In this document: positions 20,529-31,141 of the stretch, one piece after another
How the letters are laid out: each line of letters starts with the position of its first letter
How positions within the stretch are numbered: position 1 is the first letter of the stretch
From: Phytophthora sp. 'mugwort'
Taxonomy: Eukaryota; Oomycota; Peronosporomycetes; Peronosporales; Peronosporaceae
Assembly: GCA_033558025.1 (NCBI GenBank)
Contig: JAUCEF010000005.1
Location: forward strand, 7,626,001-7,690,000
Length of the DNA stretch: 64,000 nucleotides
Direction of reading: 5' to 3'
Made by a program: the position numbers and the translations under genes
The notes under the pieces: generated by a model
What the model was told of the DNA's origin: nothing
Database searches by the model: none
What the model saw: only the letters and a program-made list of their open reading frames with translations

Positions 20529-22661
20529 ATGACAGCACCACCATTAGATGCACACGCGTCTCCGCTACAAAACGCACAAATTTCTGCGCTAAACGAACCC
20601 GTACAAGCCGAGAAATCGACGGCGGATCAGCTCGTCGTGGACACCAATGCACTGCTATCGAAAATGGGCTTTGGAGACCGCGCGTTCGCCAGTGCCGCCG
20701 ACCTCGTGGCCAGCGTCTCGTCCATGAGCGTGGCGCTGTACGAGAAGCTCTTCCAGTTCCGACTACGCGACGTGGAGCGGGTGCCTCGCACTCGACAGGA
20801 CTACGAGCATAATGCGCAGCTGGTTGTGGACGCTCTACAGGGCGCGCTCTTGGAGCAGGACAATGATAGAGACGCGGTGGATGAGCTTACAGGGCAGCGA
20901 CTGTGTGCTGGGGACTTGGTCAGCATCCGGCGGCTACTGACGATGCTGGAACTGGTGTACACGTTGCTGTTCGAGGCAAGTCAAGAGGTCGGCGAGAGAC
21001 TGCGAGATGTGAGTCTTGCGAGTCTAAGGATGGAGGCCACGACAGACGTGTCAATAGGGACGAAGCGGAGAGTGCCGCCGAAGTTCGCTAAGAAACAGAA
21101 GAAGGAGAGTCGACAGACGGACAGTGCACGGAAGAGCGACGAGAAACGGAGGAACGAGGACGTCAAAACGACGAGGAGGAGCGTGTGTCAGTCGCGAGCG
21201 AGTGGGAAACAGGAAGGTGGGCTTATACGTGCTGTACAGGACACACGGAGGAGAAGGACGTCGTCCGACAGGACGGACAGGTCGCGGCTGGATCTTTCGC
21301 TCAAGAGAGCGGATGCGATCGCAAACAACAACAAGAAGCGGTCTCGACTGCTGGAACAGTCGTTCAAAGCGTGTAGCAGAGCGGAGATCGCAGCTAAAGA
21401 GGCAGCAAGTAAGAGTCGAGTCGCAGTGAAGACAGAGGATGTTCAGAGCCAGCAAAAGGACCCAGAACTGGTGACGACAACGCCGTATGGACGCTTTGTT
21501 CCTGCTGCAGATAGTGCTAGCTCAGACGATAAGAAGGACAAGAAGGAGAAGCGCGACGTGTTCTTCGAAGGCGTTTCTTCAGTGCACCACAATAGCGACG
21601 AGAGTATGCACTTTATGGAGGATGATGGTGTTTTTGCGCAAAACTTTTCATCAATTAGCATTGAAGACGTCGATCCGCAGCAGAAACAAGACGACACTAC
21701 TATCGAACCAACCGAAGAGGCTGAAAATGCTCGACCAAACGTGCACAAGGACGCGGAGAAGCTCCAGAAGCTCCAAAAGAGTATGAACCACCAAGAAGCT
21801 CAAGAGGATCCAGTGACGTTGAGTCCTGCTAAGAAGAAAGTGCGCGAGGAGCCTCATGCTCCCGAGCGGATACCCGTGACACGGCGTGACAAGTCCCAGT
21901 CTCTCTACCCTCTTGTGTCCAAGACGAAGCAAAAGGCGTCCAAAGCTCAAGCTCAATACTTGCGGTACAAATTGTCACTTAAGAACCACCTGCAAGAGCT
22001 ACGTCAACGAGAAGCTGCTCAGCGTCAGCACTTGGAACGTGCGTTTAAAGCGGGTGAACACGTGGCAAACGTCGACAAAATCCGGTCTCGTCGATTCGAA
22101 CAAGACGTGCGTTTGCACCGCATCGCCATCGGTCTGGAAGCCAAGAACGAAGAAGAGAAACAGCTACGTCAGGCCATGAACCAGTTGCTGGATCTCGAGA
22201 AGGACAAGCTGCGTGAGGAACATCGCTTGACGACGTCCGTGCTCAAGCAGATCCAGAAGGAACACGCCGAGCGCGAACAAGCCATGGAGAACTTCTACTC
22301 GAACCAGATTCAGCTGGTCAAGGAGCAGACACGTCGTGAAGCTAAGGAGCGGGAGCTCGTGGAGAAGGCGCAACGCTCAGCCTCGGCGAAAATGATGCGG
22401 GAGCTCCGTCATGAGCGTGAAAGCCAGCTCACAGCGCTACTCCAGGAGAAACAGCACTTGGAAGAGACTCGGAAGTTCCGTCATGCGTCCCAACTAGCGC
22501 AGCTCTTGGAAAAGACGGACGAGCGTTCAGCTAGAAGAACGGACGCCTTTTACACTGCAGCGATGAAGGCGCGAGAACGTCAGAAAGTGAACAAGAAGCC
22601 ACGACGAAGCAGTCTTGACACGTACCGAACTGGTCGGGTATCTAGTACCCTGCGATCATAA
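20529..22661 (+). CDS. CEP95-like centrosomal protein with N-terminal CH-like domain
   Basis: Single exon, 710 residues from the ATG at 20529. The N-terminal part (about residues 25-165) matches the calponin-homology-like domain of CEP95: helix TNALLSKMGF, SMSVALYEKLFQFRL, the DYEHNAQLVVDAL block and ELTGQRLCAGDLVSIRRLLTML. The middle is basic and Ser/Arg-rich. From about residue 470 to the end there is a long coiled coil dense in Gln, Glu and Arg (for example LLDLEKDKLREEHRLTTS), as expected for a centrosome or basal-body scaffold. Human CEP95 is of similar size (821 residues) and layout. The preceding frame is open by 12 codons, but 20529 gives the usual start. It is convergent with the CLC gene, with stops 60 bp apart. 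Confidence 0.75.
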   Translation: MTAPPLDAHASPLQNAQISALNEPVQAEKSTADQLVVDTNALLSKMGFGDRAFASAADLVASVSSMSVALYEKLFQFRLRDVERVPRTRQDYEHNAQLVVDALQGALLEQDNDRDAVDELTGQRLCAGDLVSIRRLLTMLELVYTLLFEASQEVGERLRDVSLASLRMEATTDVSIGTKRRVPPKFAKKQKKESRQTDSARKSDEKRRNEDVKTTRRSVCQSRASGKQEGGLIRAVQDTRRRRTSSDRTDRSRLDLSLKRADAIANNNKKRSRLLEQSFKACSRAEIAAKEAASKSRVAVKTEDVQSQQKDPELVTTTPYGRFVPAADSASSDDKKDKKEKRDVFFEGVSSVHHNSDESMHFMEDDGVFAQNFSSISIEDVDPQQKQDDTTIEPTEEAENARPNVHKDAEKLQKLQKSMNHQEAQEDPVTLSPAKKKVREEPHAPERIPVTRRDKSQSLYPLVSKTKQKASKAQAQYLRYKLSLKNHLQELRQREAAQRQHLERAFKAGEHVANVDKIRSRRFEQDVRLHRIAIGLEAKNEEEKQLRQAMNQLLDLEKDKLREEHRLTTSVLKQIQKEHAEREQAMENFYSNQIQLVKEQTRREAKERELVEKAQRSASAKMMRELRHERESQLTALLQEKQHLEETRKFRHASQLAQLLEKTDERSARRTDAFYTAAMKARERQKVNKKPRRSSLDTYRTGRVSSTLRS

Positions 22662-22721
22662 GTTGTTGTTCTAAGTTAAAAACCCGTCCCGGTTGATGAA
22701 AACACTTACAAGTAGAACGAT

Positions 22722-25181
22722 TTACAACATGTCTTTGCGTGAGCGAGCGAGCAGGTCCGCGGCATGGACAACGCCCTGCAATTTGCCACGAGATGTGACG
22801 AATAATTGCGGACATTTGTGCACCGAAATGAGGAGAATCACTTGACTAGCGGACGTGTCGTGAGGCACGTGGAAATGCTCGTCGTCCAGGCTCAAGAGTT
22901 CGAAATGCACCAAGTCGACGACGTCCGACGTCACACTAGCGGGATTCGACAGCACAAGCGCTTGGTCCGGTTTAATACCCGCTACTGAGACCCGTCCGTC
23001 TGCCAGTTCCTTGCTACCTCGAAGACTGAGCTCCCAGAGCACAACCAGAGACTCGAGTTCGTCCCGTGTGGCAACTCCAAGCAAAACCATCGTCTTAACG
23101 TCATCCACGACTGGAAACAAACGACCAATCCTGTCTTGCTTAACGCGACTGGTTACGTGCAGCAAATGCTTGAGAGAAGCCAATGTTTGACGTCGAACGA
23201 GGTAGAAAGGAGGCACTTGACGCATCAAATCTCGAGCTGTGAGCGAGTAGGAAATCTGCTTCGTGAGGTCCGGCCACTGTGGCAAGTTCTTGTGACGAGC
23301 CATCGTCTCATACATGTCAAGAGACAAGAAGCGTGTGACTGCACGCCCCACAATCACACACAAGAGGACGGGAATCATGTAACTCAGCTGACCCGTGAGC
23401 TCAAACACGATGACGGCAATGCTGATGGTGCCCGTCACGCCGGCCGTGAAGCTGGCGGCACCAACGACAGCATAACCGCCAATAGACAGCTCACCTTCAC
23501 TGAGAATAACGACCAGCTCTCCAAACAGACGTCCCAGCGCCGCACCGATCGCGAAGACGGGCGTGACAATCCCACTGGGTACAAACACCGTCGCGCTGAT
23601 GGCCAAGGCGCCGAAGCGCACACCCACGTACGCAAACAAGTTCAAGAGCAGCGACGGAGACGACCAGGAACTGCCAAAGTCGATCGACAAGTGTGTCGCT
23701 GTTGACACGTCATGAGCTGTTAGTGTCTTAGTGGAAAACATGTCGTCGATAGTTTGACGTTGAGTGAGCTGCATGAAGCTGCCAACGGGATATTCCACAA
23801 GAGAGAAGAGGAACGCGACGAGCGCAGCGTAGATGAACGGCGAGAGGCCGGGGAATCTACCACACCAACGCAGCAAATACTGGTCTTCAAACGTCTTCTT
23901 CCAGCTGAGAATCAAGCGATATAACCGTACCAAGAGCGCTGCGAGAAGGCCACAAATGACTGCCAAGAGCAAGAAGAAGGCGATCTCGAACGTCTCGTAC
24001 GGCAACGCGTCGAAATTCGTCGTAAAGAGGGATCCGTACGACCCGGCGAGAAGACTGTTGAGTGCTCGGAAGACGACGACACCCACGACGGACGAGAAGA
24101 AGGCACGCCAGTAGTTGGACGTCACGTAGTACGACGTGGTGACTTCAATACTAAATAAGACGCCACCAACGGGAGCTCCGAACGTCGCCGTGACACCAAC
24201 AGCACAAGCTGCAGCCAGCACGTGGTGCGTCAGGTCTTTGGACTTTCGGATCTGTTCGAACAGCGGCAACCGCAGCAACTGGCGAGCGATGATCGAGCTC
24301 AAGTGGACAAACGGCCCTTCTTTGCCGATCGTGAGTCCACTTCCAAGCGCCAGCACTAAACCAAAACACTTGGCGATCAGTGCACGTCCTGTGAGGTAGT
24401 TGGGGAACGGGAATCCTCCCAAGATGCTCCTCATCTCGGGGATACCGGAGCCGGCGGCTTCGGGACAGATCAACACTGTACAGCCCACGCCCAGCAACAG
24501 GATGGAAACCCGGAACAGAATGTAGAACAAATAGCCTAGTGACCAGCCGTCTCCGAGCTCTATGAAGCTTGTGTGGAGCTTTGTGACGAGCAACACGCCA
24601 GCATCCACGCTCCAAGCTGTCACGGACGTCAGCGTGCCCAGTAGTAACAGGAAAACCCAGGAACTCGACAGGAAGGACGATAGACGCTCGCGTTCCAGCA
24701 GCGAGCGAGCCAATGGGATGGAGGCGGCTTCCATGGAGGAGGAGTTCGGGTCGCCGCGGGCTTCGCCCCGCCACTCGTCGTCACTCTCCTCGTCGTCCAG
24801 CAGCTGCAGCGGCCGGTATCGGACGTTGAGCGGGTTGTGAATGGGTCCTGACTGCTTCATGGCTGTCTTGGCCTGGTCCAGAGCGGCGGATGGAGACCAG
24901 CTGTTGGTCCACAAATTGCCCGGATTGAAGCCGGCCCGACCGACGGCGCGCATGGGCTGGACGGACGGGACGGCGGACGCGGCGTTCTGGACGCTCTCGC
25001 TGGACGCGACGACCTGCACTGACACAGACGTAGACGCGGGAGACGCAGGCGCGGACGATGAGCCGTCAACGGTTGCGTGGGGGGACGCGGGGGACGCGCT
25101 AGACAAGGGCGACGACATGCTTGAAGCACAGTTGCCGAAGAGTCTGTGACTGACAGCCGGTCGATATTGAACTACTGTCAT
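22722..25181 (-). CDS. CLC-type chloride channel or H+/Cl- exchanger
   Basis: A single exon encodes 819 residues. CLC proteins are homodimeric anion channels or proton-coupled exchangers. An unusually long Ser/Ala-rich N-terminus (about 165 residues) precedes the membrane domain. Signature motifs are intact: GSGIPEMRS (244-252), GKEGPFVH (286-293, with the gating glutamate at residue 288) and a GxFxP-type VFVPSGIVTPVFAIGA late in the membrane domain. The C-terminus carries two CBS domains (starting SLTARDLMRQVPPFY, and near DEHFHVPHDTSASQV, respectively), ending RSRKDML. I cannot decide between channel and exchanger or name the compartment. The stop codon of the TIR-NACHT-SH2 gene is 115 bp upstream of this start, on the same strand. 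Confidence 0.92.
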   Translation of the reverse strand: MTVVQYRPAVSHRLFGNCASSMSSPLSSASPASPHATVDGSSSAPASPASTSVSVQVVASSESVQNAASAVPSVQPMRAVGRAGFNPGNLWTNSWSPSAALDQAKTAMKQSGPIHNPLNVRYRPLQLLDDEESDDEWRGEARGDPNSSSMEAASIPLARSLLERERLSSFLSSSWVFLLLLGTLTSVTAWSVDAGVLLVTKLHTSFIELGDGWSLGYLFYILFRVSILLLGVGCTVLICPEAAGSGIPEMRSILGGFPFPNYLTGRALIAKCFGLVLALGSGLTIGKEGPFVHLSSIIARQLLRLPLFEQIRKSKDLTHHVLAAACAVGVTATFGAPVGGVLFSIEVTTSYYVTSNYWRAFFSSVVGVVVFRALNSLLAGSYGSLFTTNFDALPYETFEIAFFLLLAVICGLLAALLVRLYRLILSWKKTFEDQYLLRWCGRFPGLSPFIYAALVAFLFSLVEYPVGSFMQLTQRQTIDDMFSTKTLTAHDVSTATHLSIDFGSSWSSPSLLLNLFAYVGVRFGALAISATVFVPSGIVTPVFAIGAALGRLFGELVVILSEGELSIGGYAVVGAASFTAGVTGTISIAVIVFELTGQLSYMIPVLLCVIVGRAVTRFLSLDMYETMARHKNLPQWPDLTKQISYSLTARDLMRQVPPFYLVRRQTLASLKHLLHVTSRVKQDRIGRLFPVVDDVKTMVLLGVATRDELESLVVLWELSLRGSKELADGRVSVAGIKPDQALVLSNPASVTSDVVDLVHFELLSLDDEHFHVPHDTSASQVILLISVHKCPQLFVTSRGKLQGVVHAADLLARSRKDML

Positions 25182-25296
25182 TTAGTATGACGTTAGTGAT
25201 GCCACATCATAGCGTTTGCATATCATATCGTATGTTCCTGATTTACCTCACGTCACAGATTTCTCCTGTGCGGGGCCATGATAAAGGTAACATGCT

Positions 25297-28200
25297 TCAT
25301 TGCTCTGGCTTCTTGTCTGCGCTGCTGGAAATCTCACGGTTTAAGGGGACGTCACGTGCGACTGGAGCAGTGAGGACTCCTTTGCGCTGGTACTGCTCCA
25401 CGAAGCTGATGAGATCGGGATACAGACTTGTCTTCTCCGTCACTTCCGCTGGCGGAACCGTAGAATACGATCCATTTTCCAAGTGGTGTATCAAATTGTG
25501 GCGGAACTTTGGCGTCCCAGTCAGCTCATCCAGCGCCGCCACAAATGATGCGCAGTACGTTCGTTGTCGAGACGTGTAGCGGATCAGAAAACTACCCACT
25601 CGATGCGGTTGGCGGCGTGCCAAAAGCTCTTGTGCTTTCTCACGTGAGATGTCACCGTGGAAAAAGCTCTGCAAGCCTTCAGCACGAACGTGGAGAAGTC
25701 GCCGCGCTAGCTGGAATTTCTCATCTGCTGCAAACGCAGCTACGAGTTGCATGCACCCATCTCCAGTAGCTTGCTACAGCATTTGAACAAGCCACCAACA
25801 GCGTTAGTACGTCGATGTTGAACGCTTAAAACACTACCCAAAAGAAGGCACATTGCCTACCATTAAGTGATTGCAGGCGTTCCGCACAATATAAATCTTC
25901 GCCTTAAGTTTGTCGTCTCCCGTAGCTTCTAGTTCATAACTGCAGATAAACATACAAAACCCAGTTAGCAAACAGAATTAACAACATATTTTGGTACAAA
26001 TGTATCGTACTTGAGGTTGACGAACTCGAAAGCATTGCTGCGTGTGAGCAGTTGGTACTCCCGTGCCGCCCAACGACCTAGATGCTCATGACCGGACGCG
26101 ACGTCGACAAAGAAGACGCCAGAGCTGCTACTGTCCTGGACCCAATCAAGCACGGACGAGTGAAATGGTCGCAATAGCTGCGTTTCTGGGTCATTTCCAG
26201 CTTCAATCGCAAAAAGAGATCCCAAAAAAGTGCCTGCATCCCGCTGCTCATAAACGTCCCATTCCAATACATGGGCAAGAGTGGCGACGGGAAGTGGTTC
26301 GTACGCAGCACAACATACCTCCAGCACAGGACGTACACGTTGCTTGTACATGTCGTAATCGGAGAAATGACTCGCGAAAAACTGCTGCAGATAAGCTCCC
26401 ATTCCCACCGGTAACTCTGTCAATTCGTCGAGATGTAAACGACCCTCGCGTATTGCCTGGACAACGTTGACTGCATACAGGAAGAGTCCTTCGGAGCGGC
26501 GAGCGATCAGCTCGACGACTTGCTTTATGCCAAACTCCTGACTGCTGTTTGAATCCGTGCCAACGTTTAGTACTGAAGCTTTTTCAAAATCAACGTCGCT
26601 CAAGTGCAGCTTTGAGAGGGACTGGTGGACATATCGACGGATATCTTGGTCGTTTTCATGCTGAAATTGTTCAATTGTCACATCAGGAGGTTGAAAAGCA
26701 TGCAGTTTCGAGAGCACGGCTGGGTCTTCTCGACTGAGCAAGACGAAACGCACCCATTCTGGCAAGCGTGACATGAGCGCTGGCAACATCAATACAAGGC
26801 ATTCATCGTCCTTGTTTTCTCTCCACGAGCCTCCACTTAAACTTGGTATCGACAATGACGAAGATGAAGCAGGAATCAACCACTCGACGCCATCAACCAG
26901 TAAAACCAGTGACTTATACTTCGCTGGCCGTGCAATCGCATTGAGCGGGTCTATCAGCAGGTACGTCACGAGTTCAACGAAAGAAGCCACGGGGACCATC
27001 TCTTCCAATGGTTCATGAGACTGCAAATAGTGCGCGTACTCTGGTAACTGGGTCGTAAGTTGATACGCGAGCGAGAGCACACATCGTCTAGTGTTGTGTG
27101 TCTGCTCGTCTTCTTGTCGAGCGAAGTGGAATGCAGCAATTTCAGGACACGACTGTACCATGCACGCTGCCACGGACGTTTTCCCCGAGCCAATTTGGCC
27201 TACCACCCAAAACACGCGCTGGTTGTTGAGCTCACGCGTTGATGATGATGACACACAAGCCGAGGAGCCTTGAAGCCACCGCTGGAAGTGCTCGAAAAGC
27301 CATTCTCTCCCCATGAAGCGCTCTGTTAGCTGGCTGACTTGTCGTTGGAAGTTAAATGGAGCCAATAACGAGAACAATCTTGCCTGTTGGCCCTCGTGGT
27401 CCAGAGTGCCTTCCAATGCCGATATGAGCTGGTCCTTGCGACTCTCATATCTGACGCAATTCAAGCTTGCCCTCGTGCCATTGACAAAACCATCACTATT
27501 ATAGATAAGACAGTCCGTCATATCGAGCCACTGGATACGACAAATGGAGAGTGGTATTTCACACGTACGCACAAAAAGAGGCACAAACCCCAGACCTGCA
27601 CTCATCGCTGCTGACACATCATTCAGACTGACACCATGCGGACGACCCACGCTCTCTGCTGTCAGCAAGAGGATTAACTTGCCGTCTTTCTCGGCGGATG
27701 CCCACTGGAGAGCATCTTCGCGAGACGTATACGCGCTATTTGAACTGTCTTCAACTTGTGTAGTAGCTACAATGTCACCTGGGGTTGACACTGGGAAAAC
27801 GGAAAATCCCGCTACTGTCAGATCGTGGCAAATCGCTTGGGCGAGTACATAGCAGCTTTCGTCATAGCTTAGCACATAACGCGTTTTGCGACACGATACT
27901 GCATTACTTTGTTCCACTTCAATGACAGCTGACGGCACTTCCGTAGTATCTTGACCAGGTACGAACGGAGAAGCTAAAGGAGAACTTCGAGCCAATTTTG
28001 CTGCTTCATCGACCTGCATTGGAGAACATGAAGCGGTGAGAGTCCGATTAGCCAACGTTGCGTCTTTGCTTAGCTTTTCCGCCGGTATGTCTAGAATGGC
28101 GGACCGTCCGCGCGTTGGAGAGCCAGATAATAAGCGTCGTACGCTACTACTCCGCGGTGTATCCAAGTGAGCTCCATCAAAGCCAGGAAAAAGGCTCAAA

Positions 28201-29114
28201 TTGGCCAGCCCAGCAACAGCAGGTACACCGTAGCTTGTGATGGAATCGAACTACAATAAACAAAGTCAGTCCTAAGTCCTTAAGTCAATTCAAGTCAGTA
28301 TCGTACCAGTTCCAGTATCGTATACAATCGCTCTGCCTTGTCCAAGAAAATCGCCGTCTCCAAGCAGCTCTTCATGAGATCTCGCCACTCCTGACTATCC
28401 TTTGCGTGCGTCTGTTGCTCTACATCTCGTGGCACGCAGTCGCGCATATCAAAGAACGGGAGCATGGCAATACTTGGCGGGGGTGCACTCTCTGCTACCA
28501 TGACTGGGAAGATATTGAGCCTCAGCGACGCAGCTCGCGCGACTTCATTGAGACAGTAGCCGTCAGGCCGTCGCAGGGCATGAGGCGTCATGACAAGCAG
28601 CACTCGGCCGTCTGAACCAGCATCCCTGGCCCAGGACAAACCCCCCGCAATGCCATCTTCCCAGTCAATACCCGCCGAGAGCCTCTCAATATCCAGCCAC
28701 ACTACGTGCCCTCGTCGTTGCACTAACAGCAGTTTTAGAGTCTAAATTGCTGTATCTTACTAATTGATACTAGCATTTCGTACATGCTGCCTTCAAATGG
28801 AAGGCTAGAGCTTGGAACCTGTCGTGACCGTCTGATACGAATATATGACGACAAATAACAGGATAAATTTGAGTTCGTTTGAGTCTCTAGAACCTGCTAC
28901 AATACAGGAAATGTATGTTGTAGCAAATATGTCGGCGATCTTTTACTGCTTGACGCGCTCTGTCGACGTCAAGAATGCGCTTACACGAGAGAAAAACCTT
29001 TAGACGAGCGCTTGGAGTGTATTGAAGGGTGCGGGAAGCGGCAGTCGCGAGCGGATAGCCGCTGTGGTCTCCTACATCGCCGTCAAGCCGAGTCGGCGCG
29101 CCGCCACCGTGCAT
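25297..29114 (-). CDS. Tandem TIR - NACHT ATPase - SH2 protein (NLR-like)
   Basis: Six exons join in phase on the minus strand: 29114-28947, 28886-28784, 28722-28307, 28250-26011, 25939-25861 and 25773-25297, giving 1160 residues; introns are 56-87 bp. TIR-like domain 1 (about 70-190): HIFVSDGHDRFQALAFHL, RGHVVWLDIERLSAGIDW, RVLLVMTPHAL, and GYCLNE with a Glu at 150 where TIR NADases have their catalytic residue. TIR-like domain 2 (about 353-480) is homologous, but the matching position is Asp440. NACHT/STAND region (about 540-990): FMGREWLF, Walker A VGQIGSGKTS (580-588), Walker B LVLLVDGVEW, RFVLLSRED, and a helical end YIVRNACNHL. SH2 (about 1040-1131): FFHGDISREKAQELL, GSFLIRY with the phosphotyrosine-binding Arg at 1067, and HHLENGSY. 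The expected role is an intracellular signalling or immune-like switch that senses phosphotyrosine; this is inference. The first exon is the least certain. Confidence 0.8.
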
Positions 29115-29496
29115 CGTATAGCCTTAAGTTAAATGCTGCAATCTCATTGGTGGGGAAAGCTTCACCATGTGGAGGGTTCAATTTCCTTCGAAACCCGATG
29201 ATGATTATGTTGCTGCATCTGGCCAAGGATACACATTTACAGAGTAAAAGAATTTCATCTCACTTTATATAGTATGAAATTAATACAATCGAAGCGTAAA
29301 TTGCACTAAATAATATAAGAAATTGTCGAACCACAGAAACGCTGTTTACTTCCGCAAGGTTGTGTATACATTGTGCGAATGCACATCCTGGTGGAGCCAC
29401 GGTGCACCCAATTGCTTCATTCGCCTTTGTTCTCTACGTGACAACCACACCAAATGTCCACTTAGTCAGACTTGACTTGACTTCATTCGTTCCGCG
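29115..29496. other. Divergent intergenic stretch
   Basis: 382 bp between the TIR-NACHT-SH2 start (minus) and the kinase pseudogene start (plus). AT-rich in its middle. TTCATTCG-type sequences near 29415 and 29483 resemble initiator cores for the plus-strand gene. No coding signal. Confidence 0.4.
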
Positions 29497-31002
29497 ATGG
29501 CCTTGGCGGGGGTTTCCGCCTCGCTCCTGCTCCTGTTCCTGGCGTCAGTAGTCGTCTCGCGCTCCACTTGGGTCGCACAGGAGTTTTTCGACGCCGACAA
29601 TTGCACGGGGACGCCCGTTGTCGTGTGTCTCGCAACGGTTCCCATTACGTGCTCATCGAGCCAGTGTTCATCCATTGAAAGTCAACAACGCGAGTCAATT
29701 CGTCAACCTCGAATGCAACGTCACTAACCGATTCGCTTACGCTGAAGAGGTCTTTGAAGAGTTTAACTATATTGTCGTCGAAGAGTACGCCACTGCCGGG
29801 TGTGAGAACTTACGATTGACAACGGTACTACCAGCCTCGGGGAACTGTGCAGAATCGACGTTGTACGGGAGCTACTCGATCGTGTCGGTGTTATTTGCGA
29901 ACGGATCGGCGCTCATTGCGTTGTATACGGATCGAGCTTGCGATGGAGACCCGTTCATGGATTTCGCGTTGGATAGTGGCAACATTTCTAGTGGAGATTG
30001 TGACGAAAAGTACTACAAATTCTACACAAGCGCCAGCGGAAACATGGTGGGCTTTAGTAGCGGGTCACTTGACGCAGGACAGTCGAACTCACACTCGAGT
30101 TTAAGTGGGTTGGGCACATTACTCGTCGTCCTTGCTGCCGGTGCCGTCGGCTTCATGGCTGCTGTCTTCTTCTGGAACGACGGGCACCTAGCGACGCGCA
30201 GAGGACCGCGGATTCTGACTGTATGTCGCCGCGAAACAGACCCAAGAGCACGGACTTCAGCACAGGGGCCAAGAGCTCGTACTCCAAGCAAGATCGCGGC
30301 ATCAGACTTCTGGGACGACGATGAGATCGCTGCAGCGCGCGTCAACCGCGACAAGATTGATTTCGAACGAGTGATCAGTCATGGCGGCTACGGACAGGTC
30401 ATGTCAGGCTGGTTCAATGGACAACACGTTGCAGTGAAGATGCTGCTGCCAGAGAACCGCAAGAGTATGAAGCACTTGGCCTCGTTCCTGAAGAGGTTAA
30501 GCTCATGTCTATGCTGGAACACCCTCGGATTGTGCAGTTTCTTGGCGTGGCTAGTTGAAGAATATTCTACTGAGCGCCACATTCGACGCGACGCTCTCGG
30601 ACTTCGGAGTCTCGCGTGAACACGTGGACCGGACGCTGACTGCAGGCGTCGGAACGTCGCGCTGGATGGCGCCGGAAGTTATGATGGGGAAGAGATATGA
30701 CGAAAAGGCCGACGTATTTTCTGTGGGTGTGGTGCTGTCCGAGTTGGATCTCCATGCTTTGCCGTACTCGCAAGTTATTGGAGGATACCAACCCAGTCGT
30801 AAGATCCCAAGCGCAGCGATTGTACAGTTGGTGGCGATGGGGAAACTACGAGTCGACTTTTCATGCGCTGGACCTATGACCGACTTGGGCCTCTCTTGCG
30901 TTGCTGTGAACCTTTGACGATCGTCCGACAGCAGCTCAAGCGCTTTACAAGCTTCATACCATTTTGACAACGGAGTATGACCAAGGAAGCTGGGAGGAAT
31001 AA
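29497..31002 (+). pseudogene. Decayed receptor-like TKL kinase
   Basis: This is a broken paralog of the intact kinase at 39317-41122. It has a signal peptide (MALAGVSASLLLLFLASVV), a Cys-containing ectodomain, a membrane segment (LLVVLAAGAVGFMAAVFFW) and the start of a kinase domain (SHGGYGQVMSG, HVAVKMLLPE). Disablements compared with the paralog: a frame change near 29670-29690 in the ectodomain; a frame change near 30490; and loss of roughly 85 codons from the kinase hinge to the catalytic loop, so that the HRDLKS segment is absent and the sequence resumes at KNILLSATFDATLSDFG. The activation segment RWMAPEVMMG follows. A last frame change near 30915 precedes the end DDRPTAAQALYKLH. No active kinase can be made from this locus. 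Confidence 0.85.
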
Positions 31003-31104
31003 CTGTCATTGTATCTTTCAATGATAAAGGAAGCTGGGAGGAATAACTGTCATTGTATCTTTCAATGATACAGTTATTCATTCCTCCAGCTTCCTTGGTC
31101 ATAC
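30975..31104. repeat. Tandem 44-bp repeat inside an inverted repeat
   Basis: A 44-bp unit beginning AAGGAAGCTGGGAGGAATAA occurs twice head to tail (30983-31026 and 31027-31070). The left arm from 30975 and the right arm 31073-31104 (ending CTTCCTTGGTCATAC) are inverted copies with small indels, so the stretch can fold into a hairpin. The left arm overlaps the last codons of the kinase pseudogene. Confidence 0.85.
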
Positions 31105-31141
31105 TATGAGACTACGTCAAACATAATATTGCTAATGAACC

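Noticed and set aside
28723..28784. 38-bp intron variant joining an ATG at about 28786 to the TIR exon
   Set aside because: The 61-bp intron (28723-28783) uses a GTACG donor, keeps phase and yields a complete first TIR strand and helix (HIFVSDGHDRFQAL).
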